From NCBI RefSeq assembly GCF_014647835.1, contig NZ_BMPY01000040.1, forward strand, positions 1-58,856: a stretch of DNA of 58,856 nucleotides, given 5' to 3'. Positions 44,756 through 53,401 of this stretch are shown here, one piece after another. Source of the stretch: Microbispora rosea subsp. aerata (GTDB lineage: Bacteria; Actinomycetota; Actinomycetes; Streptosporangiales; Streptosporangiaceae). The translations under genes were made by a program, and so were the position numbers. The first letter of the stretch is position 1. Every line of letters starts with the position of its first letter. The notes beneath the pieces were generated by a model. It searched no databases, was not told the origin of the DNA, and saw only the letters and a program-made list of their open reading frames with translations.

Positions 44756-45226
44756 TCAGCAGATCTTGTAGTCGGCCCGGGAGGAGTTGTAGGCGCAGGT
44801 GTCGACCAGCTTGCCGGAGGAGTTCCGCAGGTATGCCTTGTCCTTGGTCTGGTTCCAGATGTAGGCGAGGGTTCCGCCGCTCCTGCCCCAGTAGAGGGTG
44901 GTCGAGGTGTTCTTCCCCCGGCCGGTCCGCAGGGTGACCGTCTTGCCCGCCCCGAGAGTGAACGCGCCGAAGGTGTAGACGTGGTCCGGCCGCCTGGTGT
45001 CGTCCCTGATGGTCCAGCCCTTGAGGCTCACGGCCTTCTTCGTCATGTTCTTGATCTGCACGTACTCGCCGTTCAGGCTCTTGTTCGACCCGTAGTCCGG
45101 CGAGCCGGGCGAGTCGTAGTAGATCTTCGTGATCTGCACGGCCGGGCCGGCCGCGTACGAGGGCTGGGCGACGGCGGCCACACCGGCGGCAACCACGGCC
45201 GCCGTCAACAGAGATCGGATACGCAC
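44756..45226 (-). CDS. Exported lamin-tail-domain (LTD) protein
   Basis: 156 residues from GTG 45226 after CAGGAG; the frame upstream to 45289 is not protein-like. Signal peptide 1-27 (LLTAAVVAAGVAAVA, ending SYAAG). The mature part is one lamin-tail beta-sandwich: VQITKIYYDSPG, then LNGEYVQIKNMTKKAVSLKGW, HVYTFGAFTLGAGKTVTL and YLRNSSGKLVDTCAY. Single LTD domains are common in secreted actinomycete proteins and may mediate attachment to nucleic acid or surfaces; no activity is known. Two Cys near the C-terminus may pair. Confidence 0.85.
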   Translation of the reverse strand: MRIRSLLTAAVVAAGVAAVAQPSYAAGPAVQITKIYYDSPGSPDYGSNKSLNGEYVQIKNMTKKAVSLKGWTIRDDTRRPDHVYTFGAFTLGAGKTVTLRTGRGKNTSTTLYWGRSGGTLAYIWNQTKDKAYLRNSSGKLVDTCAYNSSRADYKIC

Positions 45227-45514
45227 CGAGTAATACTCCTGAAATAGGGAAACACACTCGAGACCGATCATAAAGACGATCTTTCGCACTGACGGACCAT
45301 CTATACCGGTTTGGCATGTCGTGAGTCCCCCGCGGCGACGTGCCTCCGAAGGTCACCGGAGGACATCCGTGCGGCGGTCGCCGGGCGGCGGCTTACCACC
45401 AAAGATCGCCCGCCGACACGATCCCCCTGCCGGAGGCGGTTTCCATGAAGCGCGACGCGGCAGAGCGGCCCCACCGGGCAGCGGACGCCTGCCGCCGCCC
45501 GCGTACGGGCCGCC
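45227..45514. other. Intergenic, no recognised gene
   Basis: 288 bases between the end of the ribosyl-catabolic operon and the LTD gene. AT-richer sequence with AAAGACGATCTTTCG (a short hairpin) near 45271 may belong to the LTD promoter. Nothing else is identified. Confidence 0.4.
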
Positions 45515-46453
45515 TCAGGGGGCTTTCTCGGCCGCGGTGTCGAGCAGGTCGTCCACCTCCGTGCGGTCGGGCAGCGAGGGGCCGGCGCCGGGCCGCGTGG
45601 TGGCGAGGGCCCCGGCCGCCATCCCCCGGCGGATGGCCGTGGCGGTGTCGAGGCCCGCCGCGAGGGCCGCGCCGAGGGAGCCGGTGAAGGCGTCGCCCGC
45701 GGCGGTGGTGTCCACCGGGGTGACGGGGTAGGCGGGGAAGTGCCGGGTGCGCTCGGAGGTGACCGACAGGGCGCCGGCCGACCCGAGCGTGATGAGCGCG
45801 TGCCGCACGCCGCGGTCGAGGAACCAGGCCGCGGCCCGCCCGGCGGACTCCACGTCGACGACCTCCACCCCGGTCAGCGCGCCGGCCTCGCTCTCGTTGG
45901 GGGTGACGACGTCGACGTGCGGCCAGACGTCGTCGGGAAGCGGCTGCGCGGGCGCGGGATCGAGCACCACGGTCAGCCCGGCCCGCGCGCCCGCCTCGGC
46001 CGCGTGGCAGGCGACCTCCACGGGGATTTCGAGCTGGAGGAGCAGCACGCTCGCCGTGCCGCGCACGGCCCGGATGCTCTCGTCCACCATCTCGGCGGTG
46101 AGGTCGGCGTTGGCGAGCGGGGCCACGACGATGTCGTTCTCGCCCGACGCGTCCACCCTGATGTGCGCGACGCCCGTGCGGCCGCCGACGGAGCGGACCT
46201 CCGTCAGCGCCACCCCGTGGGCGCGCAGCTGCGACGACACGATGTCGCCGAACGAGTCCGTGCCGACGCAGCCGACCAGCCAGGTGGGCGCTCCGGCGCG
46301 GGCGGCGGCGACCGCCTGGTTGGCGCCCTTGCCGCCGAGGTTCACGGTGACGTCGTCGCCGAGAACGGTCTCCCCCCGGCGGGGAAGCCGGCGGGCGAAG
46401 GCGGTGACGTCCGCGGAGATGCTCCCGACGACGACGACACCTTGCGGTCGCAT
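45515..46453 (-). CDS. rbsK: Ribokinase (PfkB family)
   Basis: 312 residues. PfkB signatures: N-terminal VNLGGKGANQAVAAARAG (sugar-binding Gly-Gly with Asn), and C-terminal DTTAAGDAFTG with catalytic base Asp254. VVTPNESEA and ALITLGSAGAL are the usual ribokinase segments. It phosphorylates D-ribose to ribose 5-phosphate, or a close analogue such as deoxyribose. ATG 46453 follows GGAGG. It is the last gene of the seven-gene operon, 120 bases after the nucleoside hydrolase, whose ribose product it would consume. Confidence 0.85.
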   Translation of the reverse strand: MRPQGVVVVGSISADVTAFARRLPRRGETVLGDDVTVNLGGKGANQAVAAARAGAPTWLVGCVGTDSFGDIVSSQLRAHGVALTEVRSVGGRTGVAHIRVDASGENDIVVAPLANADLTAEMVDESIRAVRGTASVLLLQLEIPVEVACHAAEAGARAGLTVVLDPAPAQPLPDDVWPHVDVVTPNESEAGALTGVEVVDVESAGRAAAWFLDRGVRHALITLGSAGALSVTSERTRHFPAYPVTPVDTTAAGDAFTGSLGAALAAGLDTATAIRRGMAAGALATTRPGAGPSLPDRTEVDDLLDTAAEKAP

Positions 46454-46573
46454 GGCGTTCCTCCTGTTTCACGCTGTCGAACACATGGCGCGCGGGGCGC
46501 GGTGTGCCGCCGCTCGCGTCCGGCCGCGCCCCGCGCGCGTGGCCGGCCTGCCGTACGCCGCGAGCGGCGGCGC

Positions 46574-47515
46574 TCAGGAGGCCCGGCCGAGCTTCTCGAT
46601 GGCGCCGATCATGAGATTCCAGAACCGGTCGCGGTCCAGGCCGATCCCGACGTTCGCGTTGGGCTCCCAGCTCATGCGGCGGTGCAGGTCGGCCACGGTC
46701 GCTCCCCTGGTGTGCCGGCCGTCCAGCTCGACCCGCAGACCCACCCGCTCGTACGTCATGACCTCGGGGTCGACCAGGTAGGCCACCGTGATCGGGTCGT
46801 GCAGCGGCGGAGCGGCGAATCCCCAGGTCTCGTGGTAGGTGGAGCCGAAGAACGTGAGCAGCTCCACGCAGACGCGGGCGAGCGGGGTGCCGAGCGCCTC
46901 GATCCTGGCGAGCACGTCGGCGGTGACCAGCGCCTGGTGGCTGACGTTGAGCCCGACCCACGTCGTCGGCACGCCGCTGTCCAGCACCTCCGCCGCCGCC
47001 TCGGGATCGGCGTAGACGTTGAACTCGGCGTACGGCGTGTGGTTGCCGCGCTCGGTGGACCCACCCATGATCACGATTTCCCTGATCCGCTCGCGGTCCC
47101 CGGGATGGCGGCGCAGCAGGGTGGCGATGTTCGTCAGCGGGCCGATGGCCACCACGGTCACCGGCTCGCCGGCCGCCGCCAGCGTGTCGTGGATCAAATC
47201 CACGCCGTGGCGGGGGTCGAGGGGGACGGTCGGCTCTCCGAACGCCGGGCCGTCCAGGCCGCTGTCGCCGTGCACGTAGTCGCCGATCTCCAGCGGGGCG
47301 GTCAGCGGGCGGTCGCAGCCCGCGGCGACCGGCACGCCTGCGGCGCCGGCCAGGCTGAGCATCCGGCGGGCGTTGAGCGCGGTCTTCTCCACCGTCTGGT
47401 TGCCCGCCACCGTGGTGACCGCGCGCAGGTCGATCGCCGAGTTGGCCACCGCGAGCAGGATGGCCATGGCGTCGTCGTGCCCGGGGTCGCAGTCGAGGAT
47501 CACCGGGATCGGCAT
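46574..47515 (-). CDS. Inosine/uridine-type nucleoside hydrolase
   Basis: 313 residues with the IunH N-terminal calcium-binding motif DCDPGHDDAM (residues 8-17) and the supporting motifs VAGNQTVEKTALNARRML, VVAIGPLTNIATLL, MGGSTERGNHTPYAEFNVYADPEAA (in parts) and a late His-Asp (LHDPITVAYL). Such enzymes cleave the N-glycosidic bond of nucleosides to give a base and D-ribose. The start ATG 47515 lies one base after the stop of the upstream gene, so the two are tightly coupled. With the ABC importer and ribokinase it makes a nucleoside or N-riboside breakdown path likely. Confidence 0.9.
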   Translation of the reverse strand: MPIPVILDCDPGHDDAMAILLAVANSAIDLRAVTTVAGNQTVEKTALNARRMLSLAGAAGVPVAAGCDRPLTAPLEIGDYVHGDSGLDGPAFGEPTVPLDPRHGVDLIHDTLAAAGEPVTVVAIGPLTNIATLLRRHPGDRERIREIVIMGGSTERGNHTPYAEFNVYADPEAAAEVLDSGVPTTWVGLNVSHQALVTADVLARIEALGTPLARVCVELLTFFGSTYHETWGFAAPPLHDPITVAYLVDPEVMTYERVGLRVELDGRHTRGATVADLHRRMSWEPNANVGIGLDRDRFWNLMIGAIEKLGRAS

Positions 47516-47516
47516 G

Positions 47517-48266
47517 TCACAGCTCCTTCGCCAGCCAGCGGACCGCCCGGGTGAACAGGGTGCGGTAGCCGTCCCAGGACACGAACTCGTCGGGGCACCA
47601 GTGCGGCGCGATGTCGGAGGCCCAGGCGAGCGTGCGGCCCGCCCCGGCGTGCCGTACGGCGAGCAGGGGGTCGCCGCCGACGGTCGCGAGCAGCGTCGCG
47701 TCGTCGGGCAGCTCGAAGCGGTTGTATCCGAGCAGGTCGGGCCACCGGGCGGGGAGCCCGGCGACGATGGGGTGGGCCTCGTCGGCGAGCAGGCCGGGCA
47801 CGCCCTGCGGGGCCTCGACGCGGTCGTCGTGGCGGGAGATCCGGGCGGGGAGCACCCGTTCGACCGCCGTGCCGGCGAACGCCGCCTTGGCCTCGAAGCC
47901 CTGGAAGCTCAGGTAGCCGCCGGCCATGGCGAGGCCGCCGCCCCGCTCCACCCACTCCGCCAGCAGGTCGATCCGGTTGACGGTCTTCTCGCTGGCCAGC
48001 CAGGTGGAGGGGTGCAGCAGGATGCTGTTGGCCCCGATGTCGGAGAGCACGACCACGTCGTAGGCGTCCAGCGCCTCGGGCGTGCCGGGGAACAACGCCG
48101 GCACGTCGTGCGCGGGCAGGTGGTCGACCTCGATGCCCTCGGCCACCAGGACGTCCCGCAGCGGATCGATTCCGGTGTGGTAGGTCGTCGAGGTGAACGA
48201 GTCGAAGCCCTTGTAGTGGGTCGACACGCTCACCCACGATTCGCCGGCGACCAGCACGCGGGTCAT
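47517..48266 (-). CDS. GATase1-like protein (PF07090-type)
   Basis: 249 residues resembling the putative glutamine amidotransferase-like family (DUF1355/PF07090). It begins RVLVAGESWVSVSTHYKGFD and has DVVVLSDIGANSILL and EWVERGGGLAMAGGYLSF, with GRTLAWASDIAPHWCP near the end. The fold is that of class I glutamine amidotransferases/ThuA, but the usual nucleophile-elbow Cys is not obvious: Gly-rich GGGLAMAGGYLSF sits where it would be. The activity is unknown. It lies between the phosphotriesterase-like and nucleoside hydrolase genes, so it probably handles the same substrate. Confidence 0.75.
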   Translation of the reverse strand: MTRVLVAGESWVSVSTHYKGFDSFTSTTYHTGIDPLRDVLVAEGIEVDHLPAHDVPALFPGTPEALDAYDVVVLSDIGANSILLHPSTWLASEKTVNRIDLLAEWVERGGGLAMAGGYLSFQGFEAKAAFAGTAVERVLPARISRHDDRVEAPQGVPGLLADEAHPIVAGLPARWPDLLGYNRFELPDDATLLATVGGDPLLAVRHAGAGRTLAWASDIAPHWCPDEFVSWDGYRTLFTRAVRWLAKEL

Positions 48267-48295
48267 GGAAATCTTCTCCTTCTGGTTGTGTGCGA

Positions 48296-49366
48296 TCAGT
48301 GGCCGCGCGCGGCGGCGAGGAAGAGCTCGCGCGGGTTGTCCGCGAGCAGCCGGGTGGTGTCACCGGCGGTCAGCCCGTGCCGGTGCAGGCGCGGGACGAA
48401 GTGGGTCAGGATGTGGGCGTAGCCGGTGCCGCCGTAGCGGATGAGCATGATCTTCAGGAACACGTCCTGGGAGAGCAGCACCTTGTGCCCGAGCCCGGCG
48501 CGGACCAGCCAGGCCACGGCGGCGGCGTTCTCCTCGTCGCACGGGGACTGGCCCTCGCCGGGGTAGAGGTAGTCCATGCCGCACATGTCGTAGCCGAGGT
48601 AGGCGCCGCGCCGGGCGAGGGACACCTGGTAGTCGCGGTCCGTCCCGCTGGGGTTGAGGTGCGAGAGCACCGTGCCGGCGAGCAGGCCGCCCTCCTCGGC
48701 GACGACGTCGAGCACGCGGTGGCCGTGCCGCACCCAGCCGGGGAGGTGGACCGAGAGCGGCACGCCGGTGCGGGCCTGCGCCCGGGCCGCGCCGCGCAGC
48801 ACCTTCTCCTCCTCGGCGGTGAAGTCCGGCGAGACGCCGATCTCGCCGATCACACCGGCCCGCACGCCGTCGACGCCCTCGGTGAGGTCGCGCTCGATCT
48901 CGTCGGCGATGTCCGCCGCGCTCATCGAGCGGACCCGGGCGGGGTGGGTCTTCTCCAGGTAGAAGCCGCAGCCCATGACGATGTTCAGCCCGGTGGCGCG
49001 GGCGATCGCGACCAGCTCGGCGGGCGCCCGCCCGATCCCCTCCGGGGTCACCTCGAGCAGCGTCCGTCCGCCGCGCTCGGCGAACCTGCGTACCTCCTCG
49101 ATCGCGGTCGGCGTGTCGTCCAGCGACACGTTGTCGCGGGAGAGGTACGGGTCGTTGCGGAGCCTGCCGAGGAACTCGATCCGTACGGGGTCGCGGGCGA
49201 TCAGCTCGCCCTCGGCGTCGCCCTCGGGGGCGGGGTGCCAGGCGCGGGCGCCGTCGTTGCGCAGGTGCTCGTGGCAGAGCGTGATCCCGAGGTCGTCGGG
49301 GGACACCGGGCCGAGCACCGTCGTCACGGTCGGCACGGCCGCGGGCCGGGAGGCCGGGGACGTCAT
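48296..49366 (-). CDS. Phosphotriesterase-family metal hydrolase (lactonase/PHP-like)
   Basis: 356 residues. Amidohydrolase-superfamily metal ligands: His32 and His34 in LCHEHL, Glu in GVIGEIG (Glu where true phosphotriesterases have carboxylated Lys), His in SVHLPGW, His in VLSHLNPS and Asp in LLSQDVFLK. The Glu bridging ligand is the hallmark of the E. coli PHP branch rather than organophosphatases. Related enzymes hydrolyse sugar lactones or esters. ATG 49366 overlaps the permease stop (ATGA). In this operon a role on a ribosyl or ribonolactone-type intermediate is inferred. Confidence 0.85.
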   Translation of the reverse strand: MTSPASRPAAVPTVTTVLGPVSPDDLGITLCHEHLRNDGARAWHPAPEGDAEGELIARDPVRIEFLGRLRNDPYLSRDNVSLDDTPTAIEEVRRFAERGGRTLLEVTPEGIGRAPAELVAIARATGLNIVMGCGFYLEKTHPARVRSMSAADIADEIERDLTEGVDGVRAGVIGEIGVSPDFTAEEEKVLRGAARAQARTGVPLSVHLPGWVRHGHRVLDVVAEEGGLLAGTVLSHLNPSGTDRDYQVSLARRGAYLGYDMCGMDYLYPGEGQSPCDEENAAAVAWLVRAGLGHKVLLSQDVFLKIMLIRYGGTGYAHILTHFVPRLHRHGLTAGDTTRLLADNPRELFLAAARGH

Positions 49367-50388
49367 TTCCGGATCGCCCCGAACCTCGCCCACACCTTGC
49401 TGTTGGCGAAGATGGCCAGCAGCAGGATGGCGCCCTGGACGATCTGCACGTAGAACGGCGAGACGTGCAGCAGCACCAGGCCGTTGGCGATCACGCCGAG
49501 CGTGAGCGCGCCGAGGATGGTGCCGAGCATGCTCGCCCGGCCGCCGAAGAGGCTGGCCCCGCCGAGCACGACGGCCGTGATGACCTCCAGCTCGAAGCCG
49601 TTGCCCGCGTTGGACGAGCCGGAGCTGAGGCGGGTGGCGATCAGCACGCCCGCGACCGCCGCCGCCAGGCCGGCGAGCACGTAGACGGTCAGCCCGACCT
49701 TCCGCGTGTTCACGCCGGCGCGGCGCAGCGACTCGCCGTTGGAGCCGAGGCCGATGACGTAGCGGCCGAACGGCGTCCGGGTGAGGACGAGCCAGCCGGC
49801 GAGCGCGACGACCACGGCGATGACGACCGGGACGGGCACCCCGGCGATGCGGCCCTGGCCGATCTGGACGATCCACAGGTCGCCGTCGATGGGGGTCGAG
49901 TAGCCCTCGGTGGCGCGCAGCGCCGTACCCCGCATGATCGACAGCATCGCGAGCGTGACGATGAACGGCGGGATGTTCTGGTAGGAGGAGAACCACCCGT
50001 TCACGAACCCGATCAAAGCGCCGAGGGCGAGGATCGCGACCAGGGCGAGCGTGGGGTCCCACCCGTGCTTGAGCACGATCGCGAGCAGCGACCCGGACAG
50101 CGCGACCGTGGAGCCGACCGACAGGTCGATCCCGGAGGTGCCGATCACGAAGGTCATCGCGGTCGCCACGACCAGCGTGGGAGCGATCTGCCGCAGCAGG
50201 TTGAGCAGGTTGCCCGTGGTGGCGAACCGGTCGGCGGAGGCGGCGAAGAAGATCAGCAGGACCACCAGCACGACCGCGATCGCGATCGTCTGCGCGTGCC
50301 GGCCGATGTGGGCGCTGGCCCGGGCCGACCTGGTGGTGACCACCCGCCGGCTGGTCCCGGGTCCGGTCGCGGTCTTGGCGGCGGTCAC
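49363..50388 (-). CDS. ABC sugar importer permease (RbsC/FrcC type)
   Basis: 341 residues with about 9-10 membrane helices. Signature AMTFVIGTSGIDLSVGS, loop TPFGRYVIGLGSNGES and VVLGGASLFGGR are those of the RbsC/FrcC permeases; a homodimer is expected. GTG 50388 overlaps the ATPase stop (GTGA), and its own stop overlaps the next start by four bases. About 50 polar residues precede the first helix. Confidence 0.87.
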   Translation of the reverse strand: MTAAKTATGPGTSRRVVTTRSARASAHIGRHAQTIAIAVVLVVLLIFFAASADRFATTGNLLNLLRQIAPTLVVATAMTFVIGTSGIDLSVGSTVALSGSLLAIVLKHGWDPTLALVAILALGALIGFVNGWFSSYQNIPPFIVTLAMLSIMRGTALRATEGYSTPIDGDLWIVQIGQGRIAGVPVPVVIAVVVALAGWLVLTRTPFGRYVIGLGSNGESLRRAGVNTRKVGLTVYVLAGLAAAVAGVLIATRLSSGSSNAGNGFELEVITAVVLGGASLFGGRASMLGTILGALTLGVIANGLVLLHVSPFYVQIVQGAILLLAIFANSKVWARFGAIRK

Positions 50389-51161
50389 CGTCGCCTCCCC
50401 TCCTTCTCGTCGTCGTGGGCGACGATCTCGGCCACGAGCCGCTCCAGGCTGGTGCCGCGGGCGTCCAGGTCGGCCCGCAGCGTGCCCTCGTACATGACGC
50501 ACAGCCGGTCGCAGACCCGGAAGAGGTCCTGCAGGCGGTGCGTGATGAGGATCACCGACACGCCCTGGGCCGAGACCGTCTTGATCAGTTCGAGCACGGT
50601 CTCCACCTCGGCGACGGCGAGCGCCGCCGTCGGCTCGTCGAGGATGAGCAGCTTGGGCCCGAAGGTCACCGCGCGGGCGATGGCCACGGCCTGGCGCTGG
50701 CCGCCGGACAGTCCCCCGACGGGGATGTCGGTCAGCGGGATGCGGATGTTCAGCGCGTCCAGGTGGCGGCGCGCGTCGGCGTGCATCGTGCGCACGTCGA
50801 GCAGCAGGCCGCCTGCCTTGCGCGGCTCCCTGCCGAGGAACAGGTTTCCGGCGACGTCGATGTCGTCGCAGAGCGCGAGGTCCTGGTAGACCATCTCGAT
50901 GCCCAGCTCGCGGGCGTCCTTCGGGGTGGCGAAGGAGACCGGCCGGCCGTCGAAGACGATCTCGCCGGAGTCGGGCACGACCGCGCCGGCCAGCACCTTC
51001 ATGAGGGTGGACTTGCCGGCCGCGTTGTCGCCGACGAGCCCCACCACCTCGCCGGGGCCGACGCGCAGCGTCACGCCGCGCAGCGCGTCGACCATCCCGT
51101 AGCGTTTGCGGATGTCGCGCATGACCACCCGGTCGACGCGACCCGCCTTCTGGTCCGTCAT
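50385..51161 (-). CDS. ABC sugar importer ATPase, single-domain FrcA type
   Basis: 258 residues with one nucleotide-binding domain: Walker A GDNAAGKST, Q-loop region YQDLALCDD, signature LSGGQRQAVAIARA, Walker B LLILDEPTAAL and the H-loop His in ITHRLQDLF. The single domain and GDNAAGKST P-loop are typical of FrcA, the fructose/ribose-type importer ATPase, in contrast to the two-domain RbsA paralogues elsewhere in this window. ATG 51161 is 17 bases after the binding-protein stop. Confidence 0.88.
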   Translation of the reverse strand: MTDQKAGRVDRVVMRDIRKRYGMVDALRGVTLRVGPGEVVGLVGDNAAGKSTLMKVLAGAVVPDSGEIVFDGRPVSFATPKDARELGIEMVYQDLALCDDIDVAGNLFLGREPRKAGGLLLDVRTMHADARRHLDALNIRIPLTDIPVGGLSGGQRQAVAIARAVTFGPKLLILDEPTAALAVAEVETVLELIKTVSAQGVSVILITHRLQDLFRVCDRLCVMYEGTLRADLDARGTSLERLVAEIVAHDDEKEGRRR

Positions 51162-51178
51162 GCGATTCCCCTCGCCGC

Positions 51179-52159
51179 TCACTTGAAGGTGTCGCGGTAC
51201 GGGTCGACGTTGTCCTTGGTCACGATGGTCACCGGCACGTTGATGGTCTTCTTCGGCTCGGCGCCGTCGAGCAGGGCCTTGACCTCCTTGACGGCCTCGT
51301 AGCCCTCGGTCTTCGGGTCCTGCTGGACCACGCCGGCCACGAAGCCCTCGTCGATGCCGCTGATGGCCTCCTTGGTCAGGTCCCAGCCGAAGACCTTGAC
51401 CCGGTCGCCCGCGTTCTGCGACTTCACCGCGGCGACCGTGCCGAGCAGGGCCGGCTCGCCGGTGGCGTACACGATGTCCATGTCGGAGCGGGAGGTGAGC
51501 AGGTTCTCCGCGGCGGTCATCGCGGTCTCCTGCTTGTTCTGGCCGTCGACGGTCTGCACGATCTTCGCGCCGGCGCTCTCGACGGTCTTGTTGAAGTCGT
51601 CCTTGCGGATGTTCTGGATGAAGGAGTTGAGCGCGCCCACCACGCCGATCTTCGGCGCGGTCAGGCCCTGCGCCTGGGCCCACTTGTTGACGAACTCGCC
51701 CGCCTGCTTGGCGGCGGCGGAGTTGTCCACGCCCACCTGCGTGTCCACCGACGGCGAGTCGACGATGGCGTCGACGGCCACGACCTTCAGCCCGGCGTCC
51801 TTGGCGATCTTCACCGCGGGCTTGATGCCCTCGACGTCGATGGCGACCACGATGACCGCGTCGAACTGCTGCTGGACGAAGTTGTCGATGGCCTCGTTCT
51901 GCTTGGCCGGGTCGTCGTTGGCGTTGAAGATCGTGAGGTCGACGTTCGCCTCCTTCGCCGCCTGCTGGGCGCCGGCGTTCATCTCGTTGAAGAAAATCGC
52001 CTGCTGGTTGATCTGGACGAGCCCGACCCGGGGCCGGTCGTCGCCGGATCCTCCGGAGGCGCCGGAGTCGTCCGAGCCGCCACAGGCCGCCGCCAGCAGG
52101 CCGGTGGCCAGGATCGTCGTCGCCGCGGTCAGGCGGATGAATCTCGTGGATCGAGCCAT
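51179..52159 (-). CDS. Sugar/riboside-binding lipoprotein of ABC importer
   Basis: 326 residues. Lipoprotein signal peptide ending at Cys26 (LLAAAC), then a Ser/Gly/Asp linker. The type I binding fold begins RVGLVQINQQAIFFNEMNAGAQ and has NDDPAKQNEAIDNFVQQQFD, VVAIDVEGI and VYATGEPALLG. The pattern fits the RbsB/FrcB cluster that binds ribose, fructose and similar sugars or ribosides. First gene of the seven-gene operon; a promoter and LacI operator candidate lie just upstream (52208-52264). Confidence 0.87.
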   Translation of the reverse strand: MARSTRFIRLTAATTILATGLLAAACGGSDDSGASGGSGDDRPRVGLVQINQQAIFFNEMNAGAQQAAKEANVDLTIFNANDDPAKQNEAIDNFVQQQFDAVIVVAIDVEGIKPAVKIAKDAGLKVVAVDAIVDSPSVDTQVGVDNSAAAKQAGEFVNKWAQAQGLTAPKIGVVGALNSFIQNIRKDDFNKTVESAGAKIVQTVDGQNKQETAMTAAENLLTSRSDMDIVYATGEPALLGTVAAVKSQNAGDRVKVFGWDLTKEAISGIDEGFVAGVVQQDPKTEGYEAVKEVKALLDGAEPKKTINVPVTIVTKDNVDPYRDTFK

Positions 52160-52207
52160 GAGAGGTGAACCTTTCGGGGGGCCGGGGGTAGAGACGAGTC
52201 ATCGAGC

Positions 52208-52225
52208 GGGAAATCGATTACCCGA
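52208..52225. promoter_or_regulatory. LacI operator candidate O1 (operon side)
   Basis: GGGAAATCGATTACCCGA matches the site at 52351-52368 in 16 of 18 positions. It has the AATCGATT palindromic core typical of LacI-family operators. It sits at about +3 to +20 relative to the start expected from the promoter at 52235-52264, ideal for repression. Confidence 0.65.
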
Positions 52226-52234
52226 GTTTCGGGC

Positions 52235-52264
52235 ATGCTAGTGGGGACCAAAAAGCACCGTCAA
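52235..52264 (-). promoter_or_regulatory. Promoter of the ribosyl-catabolic operon
   Basis: On the minus strand TTGACG (52264-52259) and TAGCAT (52240-52235) are 18 bases apart, a good sigma-70-type match. The first gene starts at 52159. Confidence 0.6.
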
Positions 52265-52350
52265 GGTGCAGTTTCCTCACATAACCTCTATCGTTCCTTG
52301 TGATCCTGACGGCACAGGACGCCGCGAGGTCGATCGTTGGCAAAGATCAA

Positions 52351-52368
52351 GGGAAAACGATTACACGA
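52351..52368. promoter_or_regulatory. LacI operator candidate O2 (regulator side)
   Basis: GGGAAAACGATTACACGA, 16 of 18 identical to O1 and 143 bases away. It overlaps the first base of the LacI start codon and its ribosome-binding region, suggesting autorepression. The pair could also support DNA looping. Confidence 0.6.
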
Positions 52369-53384
52369 TGGGCGTGACGATTCACGACGTGGCGCGGGCG
52401 GCCGGCGTCTCCGTGGCCTCGGCATCCCGCGCGCTCTCCGGGCGGCGCAAGGTCACGCCCGAGACCGCCGAACGGGTCGCGCGGGCCGCCGCCGAGCTCG
52501 GCTACCAGCCGAACGCGGTCGCCAAGGCGCTGCGCGACCAGACCACCGGCACCATCGGCATGGTCGTGCCGGGCATCGGCAACCCGTTCTTCACCACGAT
52601 CGTCGAGGCCGTGGAGCGCGAGCTGCAAAACTCCGGCGTCGACCTGCTGCTGTGCTCGTCCCGGTACGACCCCCAGATCGAGGCGCGGAGGCTGGGCACC
52701 CTGCTGGCCCGGCGCGTGGACGGGCTGATCATCAGCCCGTGCGACATCGAGGCCAGCGTCCCCGCGGTGCTCGACGCGGCCCGCCGGGTGCCGCTCGTGC
52801 AGCTCGACCGCCACATCGAGGGCGGCGCGGCCGACTGGGTGGGCGTGGACGACGAGGCGGGGGTGACCCTGGCGGTCGAGCACGTGATCGCGGGCGGGGC
52901 ACGCTCGGTGGTCTTCGCCGGCAGCCGCCTGGTGAGCTCCTCGGCCCGGCTGCGGTTCAGCGGGTTCGAACGCGCCGCGTCGCGGGCCGGGGTGGAGGTC
53001 CTGCCGCCGCTGCTCGGCGAGTTCACGCTGGAGTGGGGCGTCGAGGCCGGGCGTCTGCTGCTCGACGCCGACCGGCTGCCGGACGCGGTGATCTGCGGCA
53101 ACGACGAGATCGCCGTGGGCCTGGTGCGGTCGCTGCGGCTCGGCGGGGCGCGCATCCCCGAGGACGTCTCGGTGGTCGGGTTCGACGACGTGGGCCACGC
53201 GACGATGTGCGACCCGCCGCTCAGCACCGTGCGCCAGCCGGTGGAGGAGATGGCGGCCGAGGCGGTGCGCCTGCTCGGCCAGGTCAAGGCCGGCGACCCG
53301 CGGCCCGCGCAGCGGATCGCCATCACGCCCAGGCTCGTCGTACGGCAGACCAGCCGGCCGCCGGCGGCCGGCGGCGCGGACTGA
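52368..53384 (+). CDS. LacI-family repressor of the ribosyl-catabolic operon
   Basis: 338 residues. Helix-turn-helix TIHDVARAAGVSVASASRAL with the hinge SGRRKVTPETAERV (residues 3-40). The effector domain begins TIGMVVPGIGNPFF and ends DVSVVGFDDVGHATM and STVRQPVEEM. ATG 52368 starts right at operator O2; GTG 52374 is an alternative. It is divergent from the seven-gene operon and upstream of an M20 amidohydrolase gene. The effector is probably the imported riboside, ribose or a derivative. Confidence 0.88.
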   Translation: MGVTIHDVARAAGVSVASASRALSGRRKVTPETAERVARAAAELGYQPNAVAKALRDQTTGTIGMVVPGIGNPFFTTIVEAVERELQNSGVDLLLCSSRYDPQIEARRLGTLLARRVDGLIISPCDIEASVPAVLDAARRVPLVQLDRHIEGGAADWVGVDDEAGVTLAVEHVIAGGARSVVFAGSRLVSSSARLRFSGFERAASRAGVEVLPPLLGEFTLEWGVEAGRLLLDADRLPDAVICGNDEIAVGLVRSLRLGGARIPEDVSVVGFDDVGHATMCDPPLSTVRQPVEEMAAEAVRLLGQVKAGDPRPAQRIAITPRLVVRQTSRPPAAGGAD

Positions 53385-53401
53385 GCGGGAAAGGGGGCCG
53401 C

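Noticed and set aside
44756-45289. Longer start (ATG 45289) for the lamin-tail protein
   Set aside because: The extra 21 residues precede a textbook signal peptide and cross the ribosome site CAGGAG used by GTG 45226.
47611-48422. Plus-strand frames opposite the GATase1-like and phosphotriesterase-like genes
   Set aside because: They are shadows without starts or motifs; the minus-strand genes have clear family signatures and operon overlaps.
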